A stretch of 64,000 nt of DNA from Pseudonocardia oceani (GTDB taxonomy: Bacteria; Actinomycetota; Actinomycetes; Mycobacteriales; Pseudonocardiaceae). Shown here one piece after another: positions 32,761-40,186 of the stretch; positions within the stretch are counted from its first letter, which is position 1; each line of letters starts with the position of its first letter. The DNA lies in contig NZ_JADQDF010000001.1 in assembly GCF_019263585.2 (NCBI RefSeq), positions 3,348,001 through 3,412,000 on the forward strand, in the 5' to 3' direction. The notes beneath the pieces were generated by a model that saw only the letters and a program-made list of their open reading frames with translations, ran no database searches and was not told the DNA's origin. Position numbers and translations under genes: made by a program.

Positions 32761-34670
32761 GACCTCTCGCGTCCCGACCGCACGGCCTCGACGACCGCCG
32801 CCACCCGCGGGTCGCGGTAGAGCTCCTCCAGCGACTCCGGCAGCGGCAGCCGCCAGTTCGGGTACTCGTCGACCGTGCCGGGCAGGTTGGGCTGGCGCAC
32901 CTCGCCGACCACGTCGTAGGGCGAGACGAGCACGAGCCGCGACGGTGTCGAGCCGAGCAGGGCGTGCATGGCGACGACGAGCTCCTCCTCGCCCGCGTCC
33001 TCGGCGGCGAAGCCGTGCTCCTGCAGCAGCGCCACCATCTCGGCCCGCTCGCCCGCGGCCTTGCGCTCCTCGGCCTCCGGGTCGTCGAGCAGGCCCAGGT
33101 CGGCGCGGGCGCGCACGTGCTCGCCGCGCAGGAAGCCCGACGCCGTCGGCAGGTCGTGGGTGGAGATCGTGGCGACGGAGTCCTCGGGCCAGCGGGCGGG
33201 GTCGAGCAGCGGCTCGTCGGGGTCGTCGAGGTCGCGGGTGAACCAGAGCACCGCCGAGCCCAGCATGTGTCGCTCGGCCAGGCCCTCGGTCACCTCCGGC
33301 TCGACCGTTCCGAGGTCCTCGCCGACGACCAGCGCACCCGCCCGGTGCGCCTCCAGCGTGAGGACGGCGAGCATCACCTCGGCGTCGTAGTGGACGTAGG
33401 TGCCGCGGTCGGCCGACTCGCCCGGCGGCACCCACCACAGCCGCCACAGCCCGGCGACGTGGTCGATGCGCAGCCCGTCGGCCTGGCGCAGCAGCGCGCG
33501 GAGCAGGTCGCGGTAGGCGGCGTACCCGGTGGCGTCGAGCCGGTCGGGGCGCCACGGCGGCAGCCCCCAGTCCTGCCCCTGCTGGCTGAAGGCGTCCGGC
33601 GGGGCGCCGACGCGGACGCCGAGCGCGAGCAGGTCCTGCAGCGCCCACCCGTCGGCTCCCTCGGGGTCGCAGCCGACGGCGAGGTCGTGGATGACGCGGA
33701 CGCCCGCCTCCCGCGCGGTCTCGCGGACCGCCCGCAGCTGCTCCTGGACCTGCACCTGCACCCACGCGTGGAACGCGGTACGCGGCCCGTCCTCGACGAG
33801 CGGGCGGCGCAGCTCCTCGGGCCAGCGGCTCCAGCGCCCGCCGTGCCGCTCGGCGAGTGCGCAGAACGTGGCGAACTCGGCGAGGTCCGGGGCGACGTCC
33901 GGCGACGGGCGACCCTCGGCGCGCCACAGCAGCTCCAGCGCGGAGCGCTTGGCCGCCCAGACGCGGTCGTGCTCGATGCGCTCGGTCGCGGCGGGGGCCA
34001 GGGCGTCGACCTCGGCGCGCGTGGCGGCGTCGGCGCGGGCGTAGGCGGGCAGGTCGGTCATGCGCAGCGCCAGCGGCGTGCCGAACCGCCGGCTCGACGG
34101 CGTGTACGGCGAGGGCTGCACCGGCGGCACGGGCGTGAAGGCGTGCAGCGGGTTGAGCAGGACCGCGCCGGCGCCGTGCTCGGAGCCGGTCCAGGCGGTG
34201 AAGTTGCGGAGGTCGCCGAGGTCGCCGATGCCCCACGAGCCGGCCGAGCGCAGGGCGTAGAGCTGCAGCATCCAGCCCCAGGTGCGGTCGGCGTCGGGCA
34301 GGGCGGGAGGGGCGACGACGACGGTGACGGTTCGCTCGCCGAGCTCGAGGGAGTACCAGCCGGGCTCCAGACCGGCGGGGATCGCGGTGACCTCGCGCCG
34401 CCCGCCGTCCTCGTCGACCAGCACACCGGGGCCGGGGAGGTCGCGCCCGCGGTCGGTGCGCACGGCGATGGTGCCGGGCAGCCGGTCGGCGCCGGCGCGG
34501 GCCGCGGCCAGGGCGGCGCGGCGGGCGTCGGGGGTGGAGGCGTCGACGTCGAGGAGGCCGAGCACGCGCACGACCACGTCCTCGTCGACGGTGACCGGGC
34601 GGCGGTCGCCGTCGCGGTAGCCGGTGGCGACGCCGTGTGCGGCGGCCAGCTCCATCAGTTCGTCGTCCAC
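32757..34670 (-). CDS. malQ: 4-alpha-glucanotransferase (amylomaltase)
   Basis: 637 residues, GH77. It moves maltooligosaccharide units between alpha-1,4-glucans in glycogen or maltodextrin metabolism. Seen: the acceptor-site region SPYTPSSRRFGTPLALRM, RVIHDLAVGC, the substrate loop FSQQGQDWGLPPW, the catalytic nucleophile Asp in GLRIDHVAGLWR, the acid/base Glu in VVGEDLGTVEPEV, and the third carboxylate in ISTHDLPTASG. The N-terminal 110 residues form the extra beta domain common in actinobacterial MalQ. It stands alone, with no other glycogen genes nearby. Confidence 0.95.
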   Translation of the reverse strand: MDDELMELAAAHGVATGYRDGDRRPVTVDEDVVVRVLGLLDVDASTPDARRAALAAARAGADRLPGTIAVRTDRGRDLPGPGVLVDEDGGRREVTAIPAGLEPGWYSLELGERTVTVVVAPPALPDADRTWGWMLQLYALRSAGSWGIGDLGDLRNFTAWTGSEHGAGAVLLNPLHAFTPVPPVQPSPYTPSSRRFGTPLALRMTDLPAYARADAATRAEVDALAPAATERIEHDRVWAAKRSALELLWRAEGRPSPDVAPDLAEFATFCALAERHGGRWSRWPEELRRPLVEDGPRTAFHAWVQVQVQEQLRAVRETAREAGVRVIHDLAVGCDPEGADGWALQDLLALGVRVGAPPDAFSQQGQDWGLPPWRPDRLDATGYAAYRDLLRALLRQADGLRIDHVAGLWRLWWVPPGESADRGTYVHYDAEVMLAVLTLEAHRAGALVVGEDLGTVEPEVTEGLAERHMLGSAVLWFTRDLDDPDEPLLDPARWPEDSVATISTHDLPTASGFLRGEHVRARADLGLLDDPEAEERKAAGERAEMVALLQEHGFAAEDAGEEELVVAMHALLGSTPSRLVLVSPYDVVGEVRQPNLPGTVDEYPNWRLPLPESLEELYRDPRVAAVVEAVRSGRERS

Positions 34671-34789
34671 GCTGCTCCAGTTCCCTCGGCACCGCGCGCC
34701 ATATCACGGTGAGTGATCAGGGGAATGCTAGGTTCTGCGCGTCGGACCGGCCCGGTCTGGTTCTCGGATCGATTCACGGGGGACCGGAG

Positions 34790-36940
34790 ATGATCACGCT
34801 TCCGGTGGTGCTGATCGCGGTGGCGGCCGTACTGCTGCTCGCCCTGATGCTCGGCCTGTTCCTGCAGCGCAGACGCGCGCTGCGGGCCGTTCCGCCCGGC
34901 CCGCGCACGGTCGCGGACCTCGTGGCGCAGCGGAGGGAGCGGGAGCCCGCTGCTGCTCCCGTCGTCGAGGCTGTGACGGACGACGCTGCGCCGGAGTCCG
35001 CCGCTGCGCTTGACGTGCCTGCCGTCGCCGAGCCGGACGTCGTCGAGGTGTCCGCCGAGGCCGACATCGAGTCCCGCGCCGAGGCGGAGCCGGAGGTCGA
35101 GCCCGCTGCCGAGGAGCCGGTCGCCGAGGAGCCGGTCGCAGTCGTCGAGGAGCCGGTCGTCGAGCCGGAGCCGGCGAGCGAGCCCGAGCCGGCCGCGACC
35201 CGCCCCGTGACCCCGCTCGGTGACGACGTGCCGTGGCGACGCGCCGCCCAGATCGCCGGCCCCACCGACGACGAGCTGAACGCCGAGCTGGACGCGGAGC
35301 TCGACGCCGAGCTCCACGGTGACCTGGACGCCGAGCTCGACCCGGAGACGCCGCCGGAGCCGGAGCCGGAGATCGAGCAGCCCCGCCCGCCCGCTCTGTC
35401 GCTGCTGAGCCGGCCCACGCCCCGTCCTGTGCCGGTCGACGCGCCGCGCCCGTTCACCGCGCCGCGCCTGACCGCCGTCCCGTCGCTGCAGAAGCGGCGG
35501 GAGGGGGGCGCCCACCGCCTGATCGAGCCGGCCGACACGGCGCCCCCCGCGGCTGTCGTCGCGGAGTCGGCGGAGCTCGCGCCTGTCGCTGACGCCCAGC
35601 CGGTCGTCGAGGCCGAGCCGCAGACGGCACTCGTGGCCGAGGCCGGGTCCCGCTCGGAGGCCGTGACCGCCACCGAATCCGAGCCGGTCATTGAGTCCGA
35701 GCTCGTCATCGAGCCGACAGCCGCGGCGGACCCTGAGCCGGTCTCGGAGCCGGCTGCCGCCACCGAGCCCGAGCCCGTCGCCGAGCCTGCTGCCATATCC
35801 GGCGACGCCGAGCAGCCCGCCGTCCCGGAGCCCGCCCCGGCCGCCGACGCGGCCGCCGTCACCGAGCAGGTCGCCGCCGTCGAGCCCGTCGCCGACGAGC
35901 CGGCAGCCGAGGTCGAGCCGGCAGTCCAGCCCGCCGGAGCCACCGCCGCACCCACCGCGGACGAGTCGTCGACCAGCACCGTCCCGAAGGTCGCCGCCGC
36001 GACCGCCGCCGTGGCCGGCACCGCCGTCGCCGCCTCGCTGCTGTCCCGCCGCTGGGACGAGGACCCCGACCGCACCGGTCCGATCCCGACCGCGGCCGCC
36101 GCGGAGAACGGGTTCCCGGAGGCCGACCCGGACGTCCTCTTCGATTCCCCGTCCCCCGCGACCACGGAGAGCGCGGAGCCCGATGCGGCCGCGCCGGAGA
36201 CGGCGCCCGAGGCCGCCGCGGAGCCCGAGCCGGAGCTCGAGACCGTCGCAGCCGTCATCGACCTCCCCAGCCGCCGCACCCCCCGCGACCCGGGCCATGT
36301 GGCCGCCGAGCAGGCCGCCGCCGACCTCGCGCTGCTCCGCACGTTCGGCGACCCCTCGGCCCGCCCCGAGCGGGCTCCCGTCGTCGCGCTGGAGGGCGCC
36401 GCCCGCCCCGAGGCGCCGCCGGCCGTGGGCGCCGCGCAGCCCGTCCGCTTCCGGGCGGTGCGCCACGACGGCACGGAGGTGGCGTCCGCCGCCGTCGCCC
36501 TGCTCGACGACCGCGGCCGCGAGGTCGCCTGCGCCCGCACCGCCACCGGCGAGCTGACGGCGCCGCACCCCGGAGCCTTCGTGCTCGTGGCGACCGCGCC
36601 CGACCACCAGCCCGGCGCGGTCGCGGTGGCCGTCGGCGACGCCCCGTCCGACGTCGAGGTGCAGCTCGTGCGCTCGGCGGCCCTGGTCGGCACGGTGCTC
36701 GGCGAGGACGGCCCGATCACCGGCGCGCGGGTGACGCTCGTGCAGGACGGGGAGGTCGTCGAGGTCGCGGAGACCGACTCCGACGGCGCGTACCTCATCG
36801 CCGACCTGGCCGCGGGCGAGTACGCCGTGTCCGTCGCGGCGGCGGGCTGCGAGGCCGACGTCGTGCTGGTCGTCGTCGCCGAGGAGGCCGAGTGCGTGCA
36901 CGACGTCGAGCTCGCGCCGGCCGGGGTCCGCGCCGGTTAG
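34790..36940 (+). CDS. Large acidic single-pass protein with C-terminal carboxypeptidase-regulatory-like domain
   Basis: 716 residues from ATG at 34790, preceded by GGGGGACCGGAG. One transmembrane helix (LPVVLIAVAAVLLLALMLGL) at residues 4-23 and a short basic stretch begin the protein. Residues from about 50 to 530 are dominated by Glu, Pro, Ala and Val in short EPV/EPE/AEP repeats and are predicted disordered. A hydrophobic Ala/Val stretch (VPKVAAATAAVAGTAVAASL) at about 400-420 might be a second membrane contact. The last 160 residues hold one or two CnaB-like sandwich units (GTVLGEDGPITGARVTLV, then GAYLIADLAAGEYAVSV). It is four bases from the next gene. Its role is unknown, possibly envelope-associated. 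Confidence 0.8.
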   Translation: MITLPVVLIAVAAVLLLALMLGLFLQRRRALRAVPPGPRTVADLVAQRREREPAAAPVVEAVTDDAAPESAAALDVPAVAEPDVVEVSAEADIESRAEAEPEVEPAAEEPVAEEPVAVVEEPVVEPEPASEPEPAATRPVTPLGDDVPWRRAAQIAGPTDDELNAELDAELDAELHGDLDAELDPETPPEPEPEIEQPRPPALSLLSRPTPRPVPVDAPRPFTAPRLTAVPSLQKRREGGAHRLIEPADTAPPAAVVAESAELAPVADAQPVVEAEPQTALVAEAGSRSEAVTATESEPVIESELVIEPTAAADPEPVSEPAAATEPEPVAEPAAISGDAEQPAVPEPAPAADAAAVTEQVAAVEPVADEPAAEVEPAVQPAGATAAPTADESSTSTVPKVAAATAAVAGTAVAASLLSRRWDEDPDRTGPIPTAAAAENGFPEADPDVLFDSPSPATTESAEPDAAAPETAPEAAAEPEPELETVAAVIDLPSRRTPRDPGHVAAEQAAADLALLRTFGDPSARPERAPVVALEGAARPEAPPAVGAAQPVRFRAVRHDGTEVASAAVALLDDRGREVACARTATGELTAPHPGAFVLVATAPDHQPGAVAVAVGDAPSDVEVQLVRSAALVGTVLGEDGPITGARVTLVQDGEVVEVAETDSDGAYLIADLAAGEYAVSVAAAGCEADVVLVVVAEEAECVHDVELAPAGVRAG

Positions 36941-36943
36941 GTT

Positions 36944-37792
36944 GTGCGCGTGACGGAGACACGGGACCGGGTCGAGGGCACGCTTCGCGGCGTCGGCGGC
37001 GTCGAGTTGTACTGGCAGGGCCGGCTGCCGGCGGTGAAGCCGACCGGTGTCCTGCTCATCAGTCCGGGGCTCGGCGAGCACTCGGGGCGCTACCGCACCG
37101 TCGAGGACGCGCTGGTGCCCGACGGCTGGGCCGTCTACGGCCTCGACCACCGCGGCCACGGCCGCTCCACCGGCACCCGCGCCCACGTCGACCGCTACTC
37201 CGACCTGCTCACCGACTTCGACGCCTTCCGCCTCCACGTCGCCGCCCTGCACCCCGGGCTGCCGCTGTTCCTGCTCGGCCACAGCATGGGCGGGCAGATC
37301 GCGCTGGCGTACGCGCTCGACCACGGGGCGGGGCTGGCCGGGCTGGTGCTGTCGGCGCCCGCACTCGCCTCCGACGAGGTGCCGACGGCGGCGGTGCCGG
37401 TCCTGCGGCTGCTCACGAGGGTCGCGCCGAAGCTGCGCCCCGTCGGCATCGACACCACGAAGATCAGCAAGGACCCGGCGGTCGTCGCGGAGTACCGGGC
37501 CGACCCGCTGGTGCACCAGGGCAAGCCGTCGCTCGGGCTCGCGCTGCGCCTCGTCGACCAGTTCGCGCCGCTGCTGCGCCGCTCCGCCGACCTGCGCCTG
37601 CCGGTGCTGCTGCAGCACGGCGCGGCCGACGTGCTCACGAACCCGGCGGGCTCGCGCGCCTTCGCCGACGCGTGCGGGTCGCCGGACCTCACCGTCCACT
37701 TCTACGACGGCCTCTGGCACGAGATCTACAACGAGCCCGAGCGCGAGCAGCCTCTCGGGGACCTGCGCGGCTGGCTCGCCGCGCACCGCTAG
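36944..37792 (+). CDS. Monoacylglycerol lipase-like alpha/beta hydrolase
   Basis: About 282 residues (GTG 36944, or GTG 36950). Serine aminopeptidase S33/lysophospholipase type: oxyanion segment LLISPGLGEHSGRY, nucleophile elbow LLGHSMGGQIAL near residue 115, acid in LQHGAADVLTNP, and catalytic His in YDGLWHEIYNEPE. It probably hydrolyses monoacylglycerols or related lipids. It starts right behind the acidic membrane protein gene, so it is probably co-transcribed. It is convergent with the next gene with no gap. Confidence 0.92.
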   Translation: MRVTETRDRVEGTLRGVGGVELYWQGRLPAVKPTGVLLISPGLGEHSGRYRTVEDALVPDGWAVYGLDHRGHGRSTGTRAHVDRYSDLLTDFDAFRLHVAALHPGLPLFLLGHSMGGQIALAYALDHGAGLAGLVLSAPALASDEVPTAAVPVLRLLTRVAPKLRPVGIDTTKISKDPAVVAEYRADPLVHQGKPSLGLALRLVDQFAPLLRRSADLRLPVLLQHGAADVLTNPAGSRAFADACGSPDLTVHFYDGLWHEIYNEPEREQPLGDLRGWLAAHR

Positions 37793-38494
37793 TCAGCGGG
37801 GGACCAGCACCGCCGGGTCCATGTCGAAGGACACCCGGTCGGCGACGACGGTGACGAGCGGGCGGCGCGGCAGCCCCAGCGCGCGCAGCTCGTCGGCCAT
37901 CGGGTGCCCCGACCCCAGCTCGACCGAGGCCCGGCGCCCCACCCGGACCCCGCCGACGCGCGCCCGCACCGACGACGCGAGCACGCCGCCGTCGTGAGGA
38001 GCCAGCGCGGTGACGGTCCCGGGCAGCGGGAACGGCAGCCGCAGCCCGGCGTGCAGCGCGGTCGTGAGGACGTGGCGGCCCTGCTCGTCGGCGAGGCGGC
38101 AGGAGGCGTCCGCACCGTCGATGACCAGCTCGGCGCGGGCGAGCCACTTCGGCAGCCCCCACAGCGCCCGCCCGGCCTCCATCGTGAACGACTGCGTCAC
38201 CGGCAGCTGGTGGATGTAGGGCCCGGTGCGGCCGCGGTGGCGGGCGAGGAAGGCGACGCCGGCCTCGTCGTAGTCGCCGAGGTCGTTCACGCGGTAGTCG
38301 ACGAGCACGAGGAACAGGGGGGTCCGCCCGGCCACCGATACCGGCTCCAGCCCGGTGCCGGTCAGGAGCGCGCGGACGCCACCGGCGCGCACGAGGTACG
38401 TGGCACAGGCCGCGGAGGCCTCGCCGATCCGCACCGGGAAGCCGAGCCGCCTGCCCTGGACCTCCCAGGTCCCGTCCTCGTTCTGCCTCGCCAC
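37793..38494 (-). CDS. Acetoacetate decarboxylase-like protein
   Basis: 233 residues of the ADC superfamily. The conserved core is clear: PLFLVLVDYRVNDLGDYDEA, PYIHQLPVTQSFTMEAGR, and GLPKWLARAEL with a Lys at the position of the Schiff-base lysine of acetoacetate decarboxylase. Many actinobacterial homologues lack true decarboxylase activity and act on other oxo-compounds, so the reaction is open. It is convergent with the lipase gene (stops adjacent) and divergent from the cysteine dioxygenase leader. Confidence 0.85.
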   Translation of the reverse strand: MARQNEDGTWEVQGRRLGFPVRIGEASAACATYLVRAGGVRALLTGTGLEPVSVAGRTPLFLVLVDYRVNDLGDYDEAGVAFLARHRGRTGPYIHQLPVTQSFTMEAGRALWGLPKWLARAELVIDGADASCRLADEQGRHVLTTALHAGLRLPFPLPGTVTALAPHDGGVLASSVRARVGGVRVGRRASVELGSGHPMADELRALGLPRRPLVTVVADRVSFDMDPAVLVPR

Positions 38495-38587
38495 CCCGGC
38501 AGTCTGACGCGTCGGACATTGGTCCGGATGCGGCGGGCCACCGTCCCAGGTGCTGGGAGCGGGTGGAGCGCCGATGTGACGCCGTGA

Positions 38588-38593
38588 TTACCT
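38588..38593 (+). promoter_or_regulatory. Candidate -10 box for a leaderless leader-peptide transcript
   Basis: TTACCT ends seven bases before the ATG of the polycysteine leader (38600). That is the spacing expected if transcription begins at the A of that ATG, as in leaderless actinobacterial mRNAs. The match to TANNNT is imperfect. Confidence 0.3.
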
Positions 38594-38599
38594 GGCGGC

Positions 38600-38680
38600 A
38601 TGCCGCCCGCCCCCATCCTCGGAGAGATCTGGGGATGCCGCCGGGCGGACCACTTCGACCAGTGCTGTTGCTCGAGCTGA
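38600..38680 (+). CDS. Polycysteine leader peptide (cysteine-responsive uORF)
   Basis: A 26-codon reading frame starting ATG-CCG-CCC and ending Gln-Cys-Cys-Cys-Ser-Ser-stop, 40 bases before the cysteine dioxygenase start. The three consecutive cysteine codons TGC TGT TGC are at 38662-38670. In mycobacteria short, leaderless frames ending in several Cys codons are known to attenuate downstream sulfur genes: ribosomes stall when charged Cys-tRNA is scarce and change downstream expression. No ribosome binding site precedes the ATG, consistent with leaderless translation. The downstream genes degrade cysteine or handle sulfur, so the control logic fits, but direction of regulation is inferred. 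Confidence 0.68.
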   Translation: MPPAPILGEIWGCRRADHFDQCCCSS

Positions 38681-38720
38681 CGCACACGTCCGTCCGCTCG
38701 TCCTCACACTGGAGACCCCC

Positions 38721-39215
38721 GTGCTCTCGCACGCCCCTCGCCGTCCGGCGCCCACCTCGCTCGCCCTGGCAGACCTCGTCGGCCTCACCCGCCGCATCGC
38801 CGACGAGGTGCGCGCCGGGCACCACCCGGTCGTCGTCGACCCCGAGCGCCGCTGGTACCAGCGCCTGCAGGGCGACGACTTCGTCGACGTCTGGCTGATC
38901 AGCTGGGCCACCGAGCAGGCCGCCGAGCTGCACGACCACGGCGGCTCGATCGGCGCGCTGACGGTCGTGTCCGGCAGCCTCGTCGAGCACCGCTGGGGCG
39001 GCGACCGGATGCGCGCCCGCACCCTGCGTGCGCAGCGCAGCGTCGGCTTCGGCCTGGGCCACGTGCACGACGTCGGCAACCCGGCGCCGACCACCGCGGT
39101 CAGCGTCCACGCCTACTCGCCGCCGCTGAGCGCCATGTCCTACTACGACGTCGACGGGGGCCGGTTGCGCCGCACGCGCAGCGAGCTCGTCGCGTCGGGA
39201 GAGGGAGTCGGATGA
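38721..39215 (+). CDS. Cysteine dioxygenase (type I)
   Basis: 164 residues from GTG at 38721. Cupin iron-binding enzyme oxidising cysteine to cysteine sulfinate. The first cupin motif has the iron ligands His71 and His73 in ELHDHGGSIGAL and the second has His116 in LGHVHDVGNP. The active-site WYQRLQ arginine and the late Tyr (AYSPPLSAMSYYD) also fit. It lies behind a polycysteine leader and overlaps the rhodanese gene by four bases, making a cysteine catabolism unit. Confidence 0.9.
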   Translation: MLSHAPRRPAPTSLALADLVGLTRRIADEVRAGHHPVVVDPERRWYQRLQGDDFVDVWLISWATEQAAELHDHGGSIGALTVVSGSLVEHRWGGDRMRARTLRAQRSVGFGLGHVHDVGNPAPTTAVSVHAYSPPLSAMSYYDVDGGRLRRTRSELVASGEGVG

Positions 39216-39577
39216 GGATCGACGAGATGCTGGCGCGGGCCCGCGCGCGCCTCGACCGGCCCGACCCGCGCCGGGCGGCCGAGATGGTCGCGGCCGGCGC
39301 GTACCTGGTCGACACCCGCCCCGGCTGGCAGCGCGCCGACGAGGGCGAGGTCGAGGGCGCGATGATCATCGAGCGCAACCACGTCGAGTGGCGCCTGGAC
39401 CCCACCTCCGACGCCCGCATCCCGGAGGCCGTCGACCACGACGTCACGTGGGTCCTGTTCTGCTCCGAGGGCTACAGCTCCAGCCTCGCGGCGGCCTCGC
39501 TGCAGGACCTGGGGCTGCGCAACGCCACCGACCTCGACGGTGGGTACCGGGCGTGGGAGGAGGAGTTCGGCGGGTAA
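39212..39577 (+). CDS. Rhodanese-domain sulfurtransferase
   Basis: 121 residues, a single rhodanese domain. Seen: YLVDTRPGWQRADEGEVEGA (N-terminal signature), the catalytic Cys84 in VLFCSEGYSSSLAA, and LDGGYRAWEEEF at the end. It transfers sulfane sulfur from a donor to a thiol acceptor. It starts at ATG overlapping the cysteine dioxygenase stop. Pairing of a dioxygenase with a rhodanese suggests handling of sulfur released during cysteine or persulfide oxidation. Confidence 0.9.
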   Translation: MRIDEMLARARARLDRPDPRRAAEMVAAGAYLVDTRPGWQRADEGEVEGAMIIERNHVEWRLDPTSDARIPEAVDHDVTWVLFCSEGYSSSLAAASLQDLGLRNATDLDGGYRAWEEEFGG

Positions 39578-39605
39578 TCGTCGTGACCAGAAACGTTGTT
39601 GACGG

Positions 39606-40120
39606 TCATGCGGCGAGTCGGCTGATCGTAGGTCGGCCGCCGAGGGCGGTGTGGGCTCGTCCGGTGCTGCGGTGGCGGACCCAGTCGTCGAGGGCGGCTT
39701 GTCGGTCGGTGTCGCTGGTCCGAGGTCGGGCGTAGGCGAACTCGGTGAGCAGGGTGCGGTTGAGTCGTTCGGCTTCGCCGTTGGTCCACGGGCAGCCGGG
39801 TCCGGTGAACCGGCACCGGATCCCGAGTGCGACGCGGACGGCGTGCCAGTTGTGCCGACGCGGTAGACCTCGGCGTTGTCGGTCAGGATCCGGGCCGCCG
39901 GGACGGACGGAACCAGGTCGCGGCGCGGTGCAGGAACCGGCGCAGGTGCCGTCGCGTTCGCCGGGCAGGGCTTCGATGCAGGCGACGCGGGTTCGATCGT
40001 CGATCGCGACGTGGAGGTAGTCGTAGCCGGTCGGGATCGGCTTGTGCCGGTGGGCCACGGTGTCCGGCGGTCCCCGAGGAAGCGTCCGACCACGAGCCGG
40101 CGGCCCTGGATGATGACGAG
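39606..40120 (-). pseudogene. IS481-like transposase, 5'-truncated and frameshifted
   Basis: On the minus strand HRHKPIPTGYDYLHVAIDDR and VACIEALPGERDG begin an integrase core (first Asp). The middle (ILTDNAEVYRV) is in another frame, and the end returns as CRFTGPGCPWTNGEAERLNR, TLLTEFAYARP and GRAHTALGGRPTISRLAA. The DDE Glu region is intact in that last piece, but at least two frame changes and the missing N-terminal helix-turn-helix make it inactive. It lies between the rhodanese gene and the SOS box of the next gene. Confidence 0.8.
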
Positions 40121-40138
40121 GGCGTCAGACGGTTTTGA

Positions 40139-40154
40139 TCGAACAGGTGTTCGA
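40139..40154. promoter_or_regulatory. SOS (LexA) box
   Basis: TCGAAC-AGGT-GTTCGA is a perfect match to the actinobacterial LexA operator TCGAAC-N4-GTTCGA. It lies 21 bases before the -10 box of the DUF222/HNH gene and covers the likely -35 region, so LexA binding should block transcription until DNA damage. Confidence 0.88.
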
Positions 40155-40174
40155 TTATTGTCGCTGGATCCTGC

Positions 40175-40180
40175 TAGAAT
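40175..40180 (+). promoter_or_regulatory. -10 box of the DUF222/HNH gene
   Basis: TAGAAT fits TANNNT and ends six bases before the ATG at 40187, the geometry of a leaderless transcript starting at the A of ATG. No ribosome binding site is present, which agrees. Confidence 0.7.
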
Positions 40181-40186
40181 TGCTGC

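Noticed and set aside
34655..37786. A 1043-codon minus-strand frame opposite the acidic membrane protein
   Set aside because: Gly/Arg-rich complement of Glu/Pro repeats. The plus-strand frame has a ribosome site, a membrane helix and a domain at the end.
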